Shown here in pieces: positions 15,411 to 22,606 of a stretch of DNA of 28,774 nt. The stretch lies in assembly GCA_910580155.1 (NCBI GenBank), contig CAJTWX010000011.1:1-28774 (forward strand), given 5' to 3'. This stretch comes from an uncultured Alphaproteobacteria bacterium (GTDB lineage: Bacteria; Pseudomonadota; Alphaproteobacteria; RF32; CAG-239). The position numbers and the translations under genes are program-made. A model generated the notes under the pieces. The model was not told the origin of the DNA, did no database searches, and was given only the letters and a program-made list of their open reading frames with translations. Numbering within the stretch: the first letter of the stretch is position 1; each line of letters begins with the position of its first letter.

Positions 15411-16070
15411 ATGATTATTACAGTTGACGGGCCGGCAGCGGCTGGAAAAGGCACTCTTTCACAACGTTTGGCGGAAAAATACAGCTTGGCATATTTTGAT
15501 ACGGGAATGGTGTATCGGGCTGTCGGGCTGATGTTGTTATTGGAAAATAAAGAACTGCAAGATGTTGCGGCGGCTGAAGAGGCCGCAGCAGCTTTGACTT
15601 TTGCGAGAATGATAGAGCTGTCGCATCATAAAGATTTTCGTTCGGCAAAAGGCGGGCAGGCAGCGTCTATTGTTTCGAGTTATTCCGGCGTACGGGCGTT
15701 GCTTTTGGATATGCAGCGCAATTTTGCTCAAAATCCGATGTTTGCTGATGGTACTCCGGCAAAAGGGGTTATCTATGACGGAAGGGATACGGGAACGGTA
15801 GTTTGCCCAAATGCGAATATTAAGTTTTTTATTACAGCCTCGCCAGAAGTGCGGGCAAGACGCAGATATGATGAATTTACGGCAAAAGGAATGGCAGCGG
15901 ATTATGAAGAGGTTTTAAAAGACGTGAAAGCTCGTGATGAGCGTGATGCGACTCGCAAAGATGCGCCAATGAAACCGGCTGACGATGCGATAATTTTGGA
16001 CACGTCGGATTTGGGAATCGAGGAAGTGTTTGCAAAAACAGTTGCAATTATAGAGAAAAAGCTTAAATAA
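15411..16070 (+). CDS. cmk: (d)CMP kinase
   Basis: Phosphorylates CMP and dCMP to the diphosphates. The 219 residues open with the P-loop ITVDGPAAAGKGT (3-15), then YFDTGMVYRAVG for CMP recognition, and VIYDGRDTGTVVCPNANIKFF with the Asp-Arg pair. The lid RARRRYDEF and the conserved RDERDATRKDAPMKPADDA follow, where Asp and Arg bind the nucleotide. It is divergent from rsmE. No terminator separates it from the flavodiiron gene 30 bases on. Confidence 0.96.
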   Translation: MIITVDGPAAAGKGTLSQRLAEKYSLAYFDTGMVYRAVGLMLLLENKELQDVAAAEEAAAALTFARMIELSHHKDFRSAKGGQAASIVSSYSGVRALLLDMQRNFAQNPMFADGTPAKGVIYDGRDTGTVVCPNANIKFFITASPEVRARRRYDEFTAKGMAADYEEVLKDVKARDERDATRKDAPMKPADDAIILDTSDLGIEEVFAKTVAIIEKKLK

Positions 16071-16100
16071 GCCAAACAAACGATTATAAGGAGTAATGAT

Positions 16101-17267
16101 ATGCAAAACAAAAAGTTGACAGACAATATTTACTATGTCGGAGCAGACGATAAGACAATAGACTTGTTCGAGGGACAGTATATTGTTCCGAACGGGATTT
16201 CTTATAATTCGTATGTGATTATGGATGAGAAAATCACGGTTATGGATACGGTTGACAAACGCGCAACCGATGAATGGTTTAAAAATCTGGAAGAAGTTTT
16301 AGGCGGCAAAGAGCCGGCTTATCTGGTTGTATTGCATATGGAGCCTGACCACGCGGCTAATATTGAGAAGTTTTTAGATAAATATAAAAATGCCAAAGTG
16401 GTTTCAAATCCGAAAACTTTTAATATGATTCCGCAGTTTTTTGAACATTTGGATTTGGAAGGCAGGAAAGTTGTGGTGAATGAAGGCGAAGAGCTTTCGT
16501 TAGGCGAGCATTCATTGACATTTATTATGGCGCCGATGGTACATTGGCCGGAAGTTATGGTTGCATATGAGAAAAAAGATAAAATCTTGTTTTCGGCAGA
16601 CGGATTCGGTAAATTCGGAGCGCTGGATACAGATGAGCCGTGGGATTGCGAGGCGCGGCGTTATTATATCAACATTGTGGGGAAATATGGCGCGCAGGTG
16701 CAGGCTTTACTTAAAAAAGCGGCTACATTGGATATTCAAAAAATTTATCCGTTGCACGGGCCGATGTTGACTGAAAATTTAGGGCATTATATTGAAAAAT
16801 ATGATATCTGGAGTAGTTATCGTCCCGAAAATGAGGGGATTTTCATTGCGTATGCTTCCGTTTACGGCCATACGAAAGCTGTTGCAGAAAAACTTAAAGA
16901 AGTTTTGGAAGCCAAAGGGGCACCGAAAGTGTTTATTGCAGATTTGGCACGTGATGATATGGCCGAAGCAGTGGAAGATGCGTTCAGATATGACAGGCTT
17001 GTTTTGGCATCTATTACTTACGATGCGGGGATTTTCCCAGTGATGGAGAGTTTTATTGCGCATTTGAAGAGTAAGAATTATCAGAATCGTAAGGTTGGTT
17101 TTATTGAAAACGGGTCTTGGGCACCGATTGCTGCAAAGAAAATGCGTGCTGAACTTGAAGGGCTTAAAGATATTACTTTTATGAATAATGTTGTATCAAT
17201 TAAATCGGCTATGAAAGATGCAGATGTGAAGCAAATTGAGGCACTGGCTGACGAGCTGTTGGCATAA
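16101..17267 (+). CDS. flavodiiron protein (FprA family, O2 or NO reductase)
   Basis: Reduces O2 to water (or NO to N2O) in the cytoplasm, a typical defence of anaerobes. The 388 residues have a metallo-beta-lactamase-like domain (1-240) with a full set of diiron ligands: His79, Glu81, Asp83 and His84 in LHMEPDHAAN, His148 in PMVHWPE, Asp167 in SADGFG and His219 in PLHGP. A flavodoxin domain (~247-388) with the FMN loop AYASVYGHTKAV follows. No rubredoxin domain is fused, so an external electron donor is needed. AAGGAG precedes the ATG. Its closeness to cmk is probably only positional. Confidence 0.95.
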   Translation: MQNKKLTDNIYYVGADDKTIDLFEGQYIVPNGISYNSYVIMDEKITVMDTVDKRATDEWFKNLEEVLGGKEPAYLVVLHMEPDHAANIEKFLDKYKNAKVVSNPKTFNMIPQFFEHLDLEGRKVVVNEGEELSLGEHSLTFIMAPMVHWPEVMVAYEKKDKILFSADGFGKFGALDTDEPWDCEARRYYINIVGKYGAQVQALLKKAATLDIQKIYPLHGPMLTENLGHYIEKYDIWSSYRPENEGIFIAYASVYGHTKAVAEKLKEVLEAKGAPKVFIADLARDDMAEAVEDAFRYDRLVLASITYDAGIFPVMESFIAHLKSKNYQNRKVGFIENGSWAPIAAKKMRAELEGLKDITFMNNVVSIKSAMKDADVKQIEALADELLA

Positions 17268-17290
17268 GATTTGGATTAACTATGATGTGA

Positions 17291-17313
17291 CCGCCCGTTG
17301 TGGGCGGTTTTTT
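17291..17313 (+). terminator. Rho-independent terminator of the flavodiiron gene
   Basis: Stem CCGCCC / GGGCGG, five-base loop, six T. Confidence 0.9.
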
Positions 17314-17371
17314 GTTGCAGAAATAAAAAATATTGTTATAGTGATAGTAAACTTTAATTATTTTATATCTT

Positions 17372-17977
17372 ATGAAGATAAATTTTTATATCTGCCGCCA
17401 CGGTCAGACGGATAAAAACGTTGAAGGTATCTGGCAAGGGTGTCGTATAGATGCGGTGCTTAATGAAAAAGGGTATGGGCAAGCTATAGCGTTGGCTGAA
17501 AAGTTGCGTCATAAGATAATGGATGTTTATTCCTCGCCGATGGTCAGGGCTGTGCAGACAGCAAATGTTATTGTTCGTGCAAATATTTATACGAACAGCT
17601 TTATGATTATGCAGGATTTGCAAGAATGCAATTTTGGAACTGCTGAAGGGGTTTCGTTTGAAGAAACTAAAAAGCAATACGGAGAAGCATTTATTAACAA
17701 ACTCTTGTGGCCGACAGAAGAAACGGCGGATTTGCGTATGCCGGATGGAGAAAGCAAAAGGGAGGTTTTTGAGCGTGTTTATGCGTGTCTTAAACGGATT
17801 GTTTGCAGCCATTCGTTTGATTATTCCAGACATTCTGTTTGTATTGTGTGTCACGCCGGCGTGTTAAGTGCATTGCAATTTGGACTGGGGCTTAAGGCTG
17901 TATCTTTTGAAAATGGAAGTATTCTCCATTTGCAGTATGATACCAATATGCATAAGTTTGTCCAGTGTTTTGATTAA
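17372..17977 (+). CDS. histidine phosphatase superfamily protein (phosphoglycerate mutase-like)
   Basis: 201 residues. The catalytic RHG triad (Arg9-His10-Gly11, the phospho-His loop) sits in ICRHGQTDKNVEGIWQG, followed by LNEKGYGQAIALAEKL, YSSPMVRAVQTANVI and the acid residue in LQECNFGTAEG. The second catalytic His is in VCHAGVL near residue 160. Such proteins act on phosphosugars, nucleotides or cobalamin and alpha-ribazole phosphates, and nothing here fixes the substrate. There is no clear ribosome site before ATG 17372. Confidence 0.9.
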   Translation: MKINFYICRHGQTDKNVEGIWQGCRIDAVLNEKGYGQAIALAEKLRHKIMDVYSSPMVRAVQTANVIVRANIYTNSFMIMQDLQECNFGTAEGVSFEETKKQYGEAFINKLLWPTEETADLRMPDGESKREVFERVYACLKRIVCSHSFDYSRHSVCIVCHAGVLSALQFGLGLKAVSFENGSILHLQYDTNMHKFVQCFD

Positions 17978-17983
17978 GTTTAA

Positions 17984-18008
17984 GCCGTCCTCTATGAGGG
18001 CGGCTTTT
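17984..18008 (+). terminator. Rho-independent terminator of the histidine phosphatase gene
   Basis: Nine-pair stem GCCGTCCTC / GAGGGCGGC (one G-U) with a three-base loop, then TTTT. Confidence 0.82.
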
Positions 18009-18096
18009 GCTATATCTCTTTTGTTTATAGCCTCTGTGAATACGTTAAAATGCGATTATTTATAGGGGGTAATGTAAAATTCAGAGGAGAAAAATT

Positions 18097-18594
18097 ATGG
18101 CAAATAAACTCGATAAGTTAAATGTGTTTTTGGCAAATCTGGCGGCAATGAATATAAAAGTTCATAATCTGCACTGGAATGTGGTGGGGCCAAATTTTCC
18201 GATTATCCATAAGATGACAGAAGAGATTTATAAGATGTTTCAGTGCCAGTTTGACGAAGTGGCTGAGATGATGAAAATGCAGAATAAAATGCCGATGGGA
18301 ACAATGGCGCAATATCTGGAAAATACAACGGTTGAAGAGATTGAGCCACGCGAATATGCCGGATATGAGGTGATTGACGAACTGGCTTCTGATTGCGAAA
18401 ATATTATGGCGATGGCAAAGGATATTCGCGATGAGGCTGATAAAAAAGATGACTTTATGGTTGCGAATTTAATGGAAGATTATTTGGCTTGTTATGCTAA
18501 GCACGCGTGGGTGATTCGTGCGATGCAGGAAGAAGATGCGATAGAGATTGAAGAACTGGATGGTGACGAAGAAGATAATGAAGACGAAGAATAA
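18097..18594 (+). CDS. Dps-family DNA-protecting ferritin
   Basis: Dodecameric miniferritin that oxidises Fe(II) with H2O2 and stores iron. The 165 residues form a four-helix bundle. The intersubunit ferroxidase ligands are seen at the expected spacing: His26 and Trp27 in HNLHWNVVGP, His38, Asp53 and Glu57 in FDEVAE. The C-terminal tail is very acidic (GDEEDNEDEE) instead of lysine-rich, so DNA binding through this tail is unlikely. It has AGGAG before the ATG and its own terminator. With the flavodiiron protein it forms an oxygen/peroxide defence pair. Confidence 0.94.
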   Translation: MANKLDKLNVFLANLAAMNIKVHNLHWNVVGPNFPIIHKMTEEIYKMFQCQFDEVAEMMKMQNKMPMGTMAQYLENTTVEEIEPREYAGYEVIDELASDCENIMAMAKDIRDEADKKDDFMVANLMEDYLACYAKHAWVIRAMQEEDAIEIEELDGDEEDNEDEE

Positions 18595-18610
18595 TTAAGT
18601 GTCAGCCTTA

Positions 18611-18640
18611 AAAAAACGCCCTCGGTTGAGGGCGTTTTTT
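18611..18640 (+). terminator. Rho-independent terminator of dps
   Basis: A-run, stem CGCCCTC / GAGGGCG with GGTT loop, six T. The symmetrical A and T runs could let it also work for the minus-strand gene ending at 18652. Confidence 0.9.
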
Positions 18641-18651
18641 ATGTGCAAGTA

Positions 18652-19107
18652 TCAGCTGCAAAGGAAAATCCACGGGCTGCCGGAATCGATAATCATTTCC
18701 ACGTTGGCTTGAAAGCCCATAATATCCAGTGCTGATATAGGGCGGAAATAGTTTCCATATTTTTGAGCACAGGGAAAATTGTGTTTAACCCGCCAGAGGT
18801 ATTCGTCGCGGCTGATAAGGCGGTCATCCATATCAGACGGAAAAGCCTGGTTGATTGTCAGACAACGTTTCTCCTCTGTGCTTAACGCGTCAAAGAGTTC
18901 TTTGGCAATAAAGATGAGCGTCGGGTAGATTTTGCTGCTGTTTATCAGCTGCGGTATGATGTCCAATTTTTCTTTGACAGATAAATTTTTGTATGAGGCG
19001 GATAAAGTGTCGAATTTTTGCTGTTGCGCTTTAATGTCCATCTCATAATCCCAACATCTGCAGCAAAATATTGTCAGCAGTTCTTGCGGTGTTTGGTTCT
19101 GTTCCAT
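18652..19107 (-). CDS. hypothetical protein
   Basis: 151 residues from ATG 19107. The open frame reaches a TTG at 19182, but a good promoter lies exactly there (see 19154-19182), so translation must start later. I do not recognise the protein. It is mostly helical, soluble, with paired cysteines early (IFCCRCWDYE) and a Pro/Trp-containing C-terminal end (DSGSPWIFLCS). No signal peptide or membrane segment is seen. Convergent with dps. Confidence 0.6.
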   Translation of the reverse strand: MEQNQTPQELLTIFCCRCWDYEMDIKAQQQKFDTLSASYKNLSVKEKLDIIPQLINSSKIYPTLIFIAKELFDALSTEEKRCLTINQAFPSDMDDRLISRDEYLWRVKHNFPCAQKYGNYFRPISALDIMGFQANVEMIIDSGSPWIFLCS

Positions 19108-19153
19108 ATAAAAATAGTTTAATTGTTTGAATGATAATTTTTTTTGTAGCTGT

Positions 19154-19182
19154 ATTGTATGTATGATTTGCGGCAGAGTCAA
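19154..19182 (-). promoter_or_regulatory. sigma-70-type promoter of the gene ending at 18652
   Basis: On the minus strand TTGACT (19182-19177), 17-base spacer, TACAAT (19159-19154): nearly consensus boxes at ideal spacing, about 45 bases before ATG 19107. It decides the start of that gene. Confidence 0.7.
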
Positions 19183-19183
19183 T

Positions 19184-19206
19184 AAAAAAAGCCCTCGGTT
19201 GAGGGC
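19184..19206 (-). terminator. Rho-independent terminator of the SDR gene
   Basis: On the minus strand the stem GCCCTC / GAGGGC with a four-base loop is followed by a T-run (complement of 19184-19190). The hairpin core is the same as in the dps terminator. Confidence 0.88.
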
Positions 19207-19214
19207 TTTGGGGG

Positions 19215-20099
19215 TCAGGCAGTAAGCATACCGCCGGTAATCGCGTAGATGGCGCCTGTTACGTAACTTGATGCTTCGGAGGCAAGGTAGACGTAAACAT
19301 CAGCCAGTTCTGCCGGTTGTCCGGCGCGTTTAAGCGGGGTGTTTTGTCCGAATTCCGGTATGCTTTCCTTTAACTGTCCGCCACAAATTTGCAACGGAGT
19401 CCAAACGGGACCAGGGGCAACACTGTTGACGCGGATCCCTTTGGGGGCCAACTGTTTGGCTGCAGCCTGTGTAAAGGCGCGAATCGCCGCTTTGGTGCCG
19501 GCATAGTCGAGCAGGTCTTTTGATGGCTGATATGCCTGAATTGAGGAAGTGGTGATAATGCTTGAGCCGGCGTGCAGATGCGGTATAGCTTCGCGCACCA
19601 GCCACATCATTCCAAAAACATTAACGGCGTAAGTATGGACAATCTGTTCAGTGGGCAACGTCGTTATGTCTTTGTTTGCGGTTTGAACGCCGGCGTTAAG
19701 AACGAGAATATCCAGTCCGCCCAGTTCTTCTATAGTTGTTTTAATCAGCTCTTTGCAAAAGTTTTCGTCGCTGATATCTCCGGGGATGAGAATCGCCTTG
19801 CCATCGGACTGCTCAATAATGTGTTTAACATCTTGGGCGTCTTCTTCCTCGAAAGGCAGGTAATTGATGGCTACATCTGCTCCTTCGCGCGCAAAAGCAA
19901 TGGCCGCGGCTCGTCCGATGCCTGAGTCGCCTCCGGTAATCAGTGCTTTACGTCCTTTTAATTTGTTGCTGCCGCGGTATGTTTTTTCACCACAATCAGG
20001 GATTGGGTGCATTTTTGCCTGCACGGCGGGGGCAGGTTGTGGCTGCCATTCGTAGCCTCCTTCATAGTATTTTTTTAATGGGTTTATTAAATGTGACAT
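19215..20099 (-). CDS. short-chain dehydrogenase/reductase, YghA-like
   Basis: NAD(P)-dependent oxidoreductase of 294 residues. A ~45-residue N-terminal extension (YEGGYEWQPQPAPAVQAKM) is typical of the YghA/YhdF-like general-stress SDR group. The Rossmann motif is TGGDSGIG (55-62), NAG is in VLNAGVQT, and the catalytic residues are Ser185/186, Tyr199 and Lys203 (YAGTK). PGPVWTPL and the GAIYAITGG ending are also typical. AGGAGG lies just before the ATG. The substrate is unknown, and relatives are often stress-induced. A long imperfect palindrome lies in the upstream region. Confidence 0.93.
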   Translation of the reverse strand: MSHLINPLKKYYEGGYEWQPQPAPAVQAKMHPIPDCGEKTYRGSNKLKGRKALITGGDSGIGRAAAIAFAREGADVAINYLPFEEEDAQDVKHIIEQSDGKAILIPGDISDENFCKELIKTTIEELGGLDILVLNAGVQTANKDITTLPTEQIVHTYAVNVFGMMWLVREAIPHLHAGSSIITTSSIQAYQPSKDLLDYAGTKAAIRAFTQAAAKQLAPKGIRVNSVAPGPVWTPLQICGGQLKESIPEFGQNTPLKRAGQPAELADVYVYLASEASSYVTGAIYAITGGMLTA

Positions 20100-20107
20100 T
20101 TTTCCTC

Positions 20108-20155
20108 CTGTAACTGTTAGGTGCTTAATATATGCATTTATATAAGCGGTTACAG
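20108..20155. repeat. nested inverted repeat upstream of the SDR gene
   Basis: CTGTAAC (20108-20114) and GTTACAG (20149-20155) form a perfect 7-bp outer dyad. GCTTA (20123-20127) and TAAGC (20043 offset, i.e. 20143-20147) form an inner one around a nearly symmetrical AT core. It sits in the SDR leader between its ribosome site and tRNA-Arg and could be an operator. Confidence 0.45.
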
Positions 20156-20191
20156 TAGGTTTAAGTCTAAATATCAGGGAGTGGGAAGAAA

Positions 20192-20268
20192 TGGTGCACC
20201 CGGCGAGGTTCGAACTCGCAACCTTTGGCGTCGGAGGCCAACACTCTATCCAATTGAGCTACGGGTAC
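20192..20268 (-). tRNA. tRNA-Arg (anticodon CCG)
   Basis: Seventy-seven bases including encoded CCA. The acceptor stem GTACCCG pairs with CGGGTGC (one G-U). The D arm is present, the anticodon stem TTGGC/GCCAA closes the loop CTCCGAC with anticodon CCG, and the T loop is TTCGAAC. Reads the Arg codon CGG. Confidence 0.95.
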
Positions 20269-20356
20269 ACGTTGCATATATCATTTGCGAAATAGGTTTA
20301 TACTACGCTTTTTTTCAAAAATCCAGTTTTTTTTAAAGTTTTTACGAAGATTTTGC

Positions 20357-20385
20357 TTGACTTATTGGGATTATGTTTGTATGTA
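20357..20385 (+). promoter_or_regulatory. candidate rpmB promoter
   Basis: TTGACT (20357-20362), 17 bases, TATGTA (20380-20385). The -35 box is good, the -10 box weak. It lies 33 bases before the L28 start. Confidence 0.4.
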
Positions 20386-20417
20386 TAGGCAAAAGTTTTT
20401 GAGTAAAGGATAAAAAA

Positions 20418-20702
20418 ATGGCTAAGAAATGTGAAATTTCCGGCACTGGCGTTATGAGCGGTAACAATGTAAGCCACGCGAACAATAGAACCCGCCGCCG
20501 CTTTTTGCCGAATCTGCAAATTGTTTCGTTGTTAAGCGAAGCTTTGGGTAAGGTTTATAAATTGCGTATCTGCACAAGCACTTTGCGTACGATTGAACAC
20601 AAAGGCGGTTTGGATGCTTTCTTGATGTCTACACCGGATAGCAAATTATCTGCAGAAGCAAAAAAAATTAAAAAAGTCGTTGCAGAAAAAGTATCTGCAT
20701 AA
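20418..20702 (+). CDS. rpmB: 50S ribosomal protein L28
   Basis: 94-residue large-subunit protein. The start AKKCEISGTGVMSGNNVSHA and then NRTRRRFLPNLQ are characteristic, and RICTSTLRTIEHKGGLDAF is the form typical of Alphaproteobacteria. A Lys-rich C-terminal extension follows. The Cys pairs of zinc-type L28 are absent. AAAGGA precedes the ATG and a terminator follows directly. L33 is not adjacent. Confidence 0.97.
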   Translation: MAKKCEISGTGVMSGNNVSHANNRTRRRFLPNLQIVSLLSEALGKVYKLRICTSTLRTIEHKGGLDAFLMSTPDSKLSAEAKKIKKVVAEKVSA

Positions 20703-20721
20703 GACATTCTTCGTTTAGTTA

Positions 20722-20745
20722 AGACCGTTTCGGCGGTCTTTTTTG
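20722..20745 (+). terminator. Rho-independent terminator of rpmB
   Basis: Stem AAGACCG / CGGTCTT with TTTCGG loop and a T-run. Confidence 0.88.
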
Positions 20746-20766
20746 TGCGTAAATGAGTAGTTTAAT

Positions 20767-20804
20767 AAAAAAAGCCTTATTCGTAAAAGAATAAGACTTT
20801 TTTT
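20767..20804. terminator. bidirectional terminator between rpmB and the minus-strand membrane gene
   Basis: AAAAAAAG and CTTTTTTT flank a CTTATTC / GAATAAG stem (one C-A mismatch between the parts), loop GTAAAA. It lies 13 bases after the stop of the minus-strand gene and can end transcripts from either side. Confidence 0.75.
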
Positions 20805-20816
20805 ATGACAATAAAC

Positions 20817-21239
20817 TTACGGGAAGTAAAGTATCGGTTTCCATTGATGGATTTTTTCCAGTTTTTTACATTTTATTTCAAGATACAAGACAAATAGAAA
20901 CGCGAAAAAGACGGGAATGGTGAAGAGTATTCCTATATTCATAATGTTTTCACGCGATTCTTGTGAAAAAAGTGTGAAGAAAAAAGCGAAAGCGTATACA
21001 GGTAATATCCCAATGTAATTTGGTATGCGCCAGAGAGCATTTTGCTCCCGTATAAGAGCGTTACCCGCTTCTTCGGTTTGGGCAAAAACGACAGCAGTTG
21101 TTTTTTTGAACAGCGGTGTTGGTTTGTGCCAGATTTTGATGAATTTTATGCCGCATTCTTTGGGTGATTTGCCATATCGCTGTTCAAACCACAGTTTAGC
21201 ATCAGCTAAAAGCTGTTTTTCATCTGTTTTCTGTTTCAT
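20817..21239 (-). CDS. hypothetical two-TM membrane protein
   Basis: 140 residues that I do not recognise. A hydrophilic N-terminal half (LWFEQRYGKSPKECGIKF) is followed by two membrane segments, ~93-112 (YIGILPVYAFAFFFTLF) and ~118-137 (NIGILFTIPVFFAFLFVLYL), and a short Lys/Trp tail. Probably an inner-membrane protein with a cytosolic N-terminal domain. There is no good ribosome site before the ATG. Confidence 0.55.
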   Translation of the reverse strand: MKQKTDEKQLLADAKLWFEQRYGKSPKECGIKFIKIWHKPTPLFKKTTAVVFAQTEEAGNALIREQNALWRIPNYIGILPVYAFAFFFTLFSQESRENIMNIGILFTIPVFFAFLFVLYLEIKCKKLEKIHQWKPILYFP

Positions 21240-21325
21240 AATGTAGAAAATTATAGTTTGACATCATAATTAATTGTTATGGGGCAGTTTATTGGATAAC
21301 GATGTAAAAATCAATAACTTTTTAC

Positions 21326-21354
21326 TTGCAATTTTTGTGAGAGCGATATATAGA
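21326..21354 (+). promoter_or_regulatory. candidate tRNA-Pro promoter
   Basis: TTGCAA (21326-21331), 17 bases, TATAGA (21349-21354). The tRNA begins 12 bases after the -10 box, a normal distance. Confidence 0.5.
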
Positions 21355-21365
21355 AAAGGAGTTAT

Positions 21366-21442
21366 CGGAACGTAGTTCAGCCTGGTAGAGCGCTTGCATG
21401 GGGTGCAAGATGTCGGAGGTTCGAATCCTCTCGTTCCGACCA
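21366..21442 (+). tRNA. tRNA-Pro (anticodon GGG)
   Basis: Seventy-seven bases with encoded CCA. Acceptor CGGAACG/CGTTCCG, anticodon stem CTTGC/GCAAG around ATGGGGT (anticodon GGG), and T loop TTCGAAT are all well paired. Reads CCC and CCU. Confidence 0.96.
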
Positions 21443-21457
21443 ATAAAAAAATGAGCA

Positions 21458-21492
21458 AAAAATAACCGGCAGAGAATTTGCCGGTTATTTTT
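21458..21492. terminator. bidirectional terminator between tRNA-Pro and the EF-Tu-domain gene
   Basis: ATAACCGGCA (21462-21471) pairs with TGCCGGTTAT (21479-21488), flanked by A-run and T-run, so it works in both directions. Confidence 0.85.
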
Positions 21493-21494
21493 GT

Positions 21495-21776
21495 TTAGTC
21501 ATCGCTTGTTAAGGTTATTCCTTTTTGAATGTCTGATTTGTTTAGTCCTGAAAGGTAAATGCCGACGTGTTCTCCGGCTTGTGCTTCGGTAATAACTTTG
21601 CGAAATTTTTCAAGGAAAAAACACTGGGTTTTTATAACCTTGTCGCCGTTAATAAGCTTAAGCTTATCATTCAGGCGGATGCTGCCTTTGCGGATTCGTC
21701 CGGTAACAACCGTGCCTCTGCCGGTGATGTGAAAAACGCAATCGATGACCATTGAAAATTTGTTTTCTTCTTCCAT
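21495..21776 (-). CDS. stand-alone EF-Tu domain II-like protein
   Basis: 93 residues from ATG 21776. The frame extends to 21812 with an unlikely Ile/Phe-rich start. The whole protein is the second (beta-barrel) domain of translational GTPases. FSMVIDCVFHITGRGTVVTG, RIRKGSIRLNDKL and KTQCFFLEKFRKVITEAQAGEHVGIYL match EF-Tu residues of domain II, and GLNKSDIQKG its end. There is no GTPase domain and no domain III. Small proteins of this kind are annotated as EF-Tu/IF-2/RF-3 family without known role. No clear ribosome site is seen. It may bind tRNA ends or ribosomes, but this is speculation. Confidence 0.75.
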   Translation of the reverse strand: MEEENKFSMVIDCVFHITGRGTVVTGRIRKGSIRLNDKLKLINGDKVIKTQCFFLEKFRKVITEAQAGEHVGIYLSGLNKSDIQKGITLTSDD

Positions 21777-21880
21777 AAAAAAAATAATTATTTTAGGGTT
21801 AATAATATTCAAATAATTTAAATTTGCGGTTATTATATGATGTTTTTCTTTAAAGTCTATGTTTTTTAGACAAATAATTA

Positions 21881-21908
21881 TTGCAAAATTTGGTGCTTAG
21901 GATATAAT
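21881..21908 (+). promoter_or_regulatory. promoter of the gene at 21953
   Basis: TTGCAA (21881-21886), 16 bases, TATAAT (21903-21908, perfect). About 45 bases upstream of the ATG. Confidence 0.6.
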
Positions 21909-21952
21909 CGGTGTAATTAGCTATTATTGTTTAATTTAAATTTTTCTGCATT

Positions 21953-22540
21953 ATGAATATTTTTAAAAAGTTTGTACAACGTCTTCGTCAGAGAAAAACG
22001 TTGGATGAGATGGTTGCCGTTTCCGTGCAAAAAGAGGAAAGCGCGCCGAGCGAAGCCGGTATGGTGCGGGTTTTGTTGGAGATGCAGCATAATGTTGTAT
22101 ATCCGCATGACTTGCTTGAACCGCTGTGTATGGCGATTGCGATGCAGACGTGTATGCCGGCTTGTGCGTCGACTGATGATATCAAACTTTACGGTTTGTA
22201 TGATCCTGAAAATGAATCCTTTATCGGTAGTTTTTACGCGTTAAAGACGGATGGCGTGTATTACGGCAATATTATCGGCAGTCCGCATATTATCTCTTGT
22301 ACCCCTGATACGTTTCGGTTTGTTGAAACGGAAGAACTGATTGTTCCTCTGCACAAAGATGGTGATATTCTGTTTGTTTTGGAATGTAAGTATCAGGCGA
22401 GAAAAAGAACCCTTACGGTGGTTTGCCTCAAGAAACAAGATATCCCGCAGCGAAACAGCGAGGTTTTGCATCAGTTTGGTAAGCAGACGTCGTTTGAAGA
22501 GGCGTATTCCTATTGGCAGAAGGAATTTGCAAAGAAGTAA
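21953..22540 (+). CDS. hypothetical protein
   Basis: 195 residues that I do not recognise. A basic amphipathic N-terminus (FKKFVQRLRQRKTLDEM) is followed by an alpha/beta-looking core with Cys residues (QTCMPACAST) and many aromatic and acidic residues. There is no signal peptide or membrane segment. A good promoter precedes it and a perfect 11-bp hairpin follows, so it is expressed as a single gene, although its ribosome site is poor. Codon use looks like that of its neighbours. Confidence 0.65.
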   Translation: MNIFKKFVQRLRQRKTLDEMVAVSVQKEESAPSEAGMVRVLLEMQHNVVYPHDLLEPLCMAIAMQTCMPACASTDDIKLYGLYDPENESFIGSFYALKTDGVYYGNIIGSPHIISCTPDTFRFVETEELIVPLHKDGDILFVLECKYQARKRTLTVVCLKKQDIPQRNSEVLHQFGKQTSFEEAYSYWQKEFAKK

Positions 22541-22550
22541 ATGAGATCCC

Positions 22551-22578
22551 CCCCTGAATACCTAGTATTCAGGGGTTT
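22551..22578 (+). terminator. terminator of the gene ending at 22540
   Basis: Perfect 11-bp stem CCCCTGAATAC / GTATTCAGGGG with loop CTA, followed by only three T. Confidence 0.7.
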
Positions 22579-22606
22579 CTGTGTGTCAAATTTAGGAGAT
22601 GAACGA

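Noticed and set aside
17363..17854. 163-codon minus-strand frame
   Set aside because: Antisense to the histidine phosphatase, whose catalytic motifs are intact; no ribosome site or family resemblance.
19108..19182. 25-codon upstream extension of the gene ending at 18652
   Set aside because: It begins with TTG on the -35 box of a near-consensus promoter, so it cannot be part of the transcript.
18617..19206. Repeated GCCCTCGGTTGAGGGC at 18618-18633 and 19191-19206 as a mobile repeat
   Set aside because: Both copies are terminator stems with a favourable GGTT loop and flank different genes; convergent use is enough to explain them.
20121..20336. 71-codon plus-strand frame
   Set aside because: It runs antisense across tRNA-Arg; the peptide with EVRTRN is a known type of false ORF made by reading tRNA complements.
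21270..21458. 62-codon minus-strand frame with RGFEPPTSCTP
   Set aside because: Classic false ORF antisense to tRNA-Pro.
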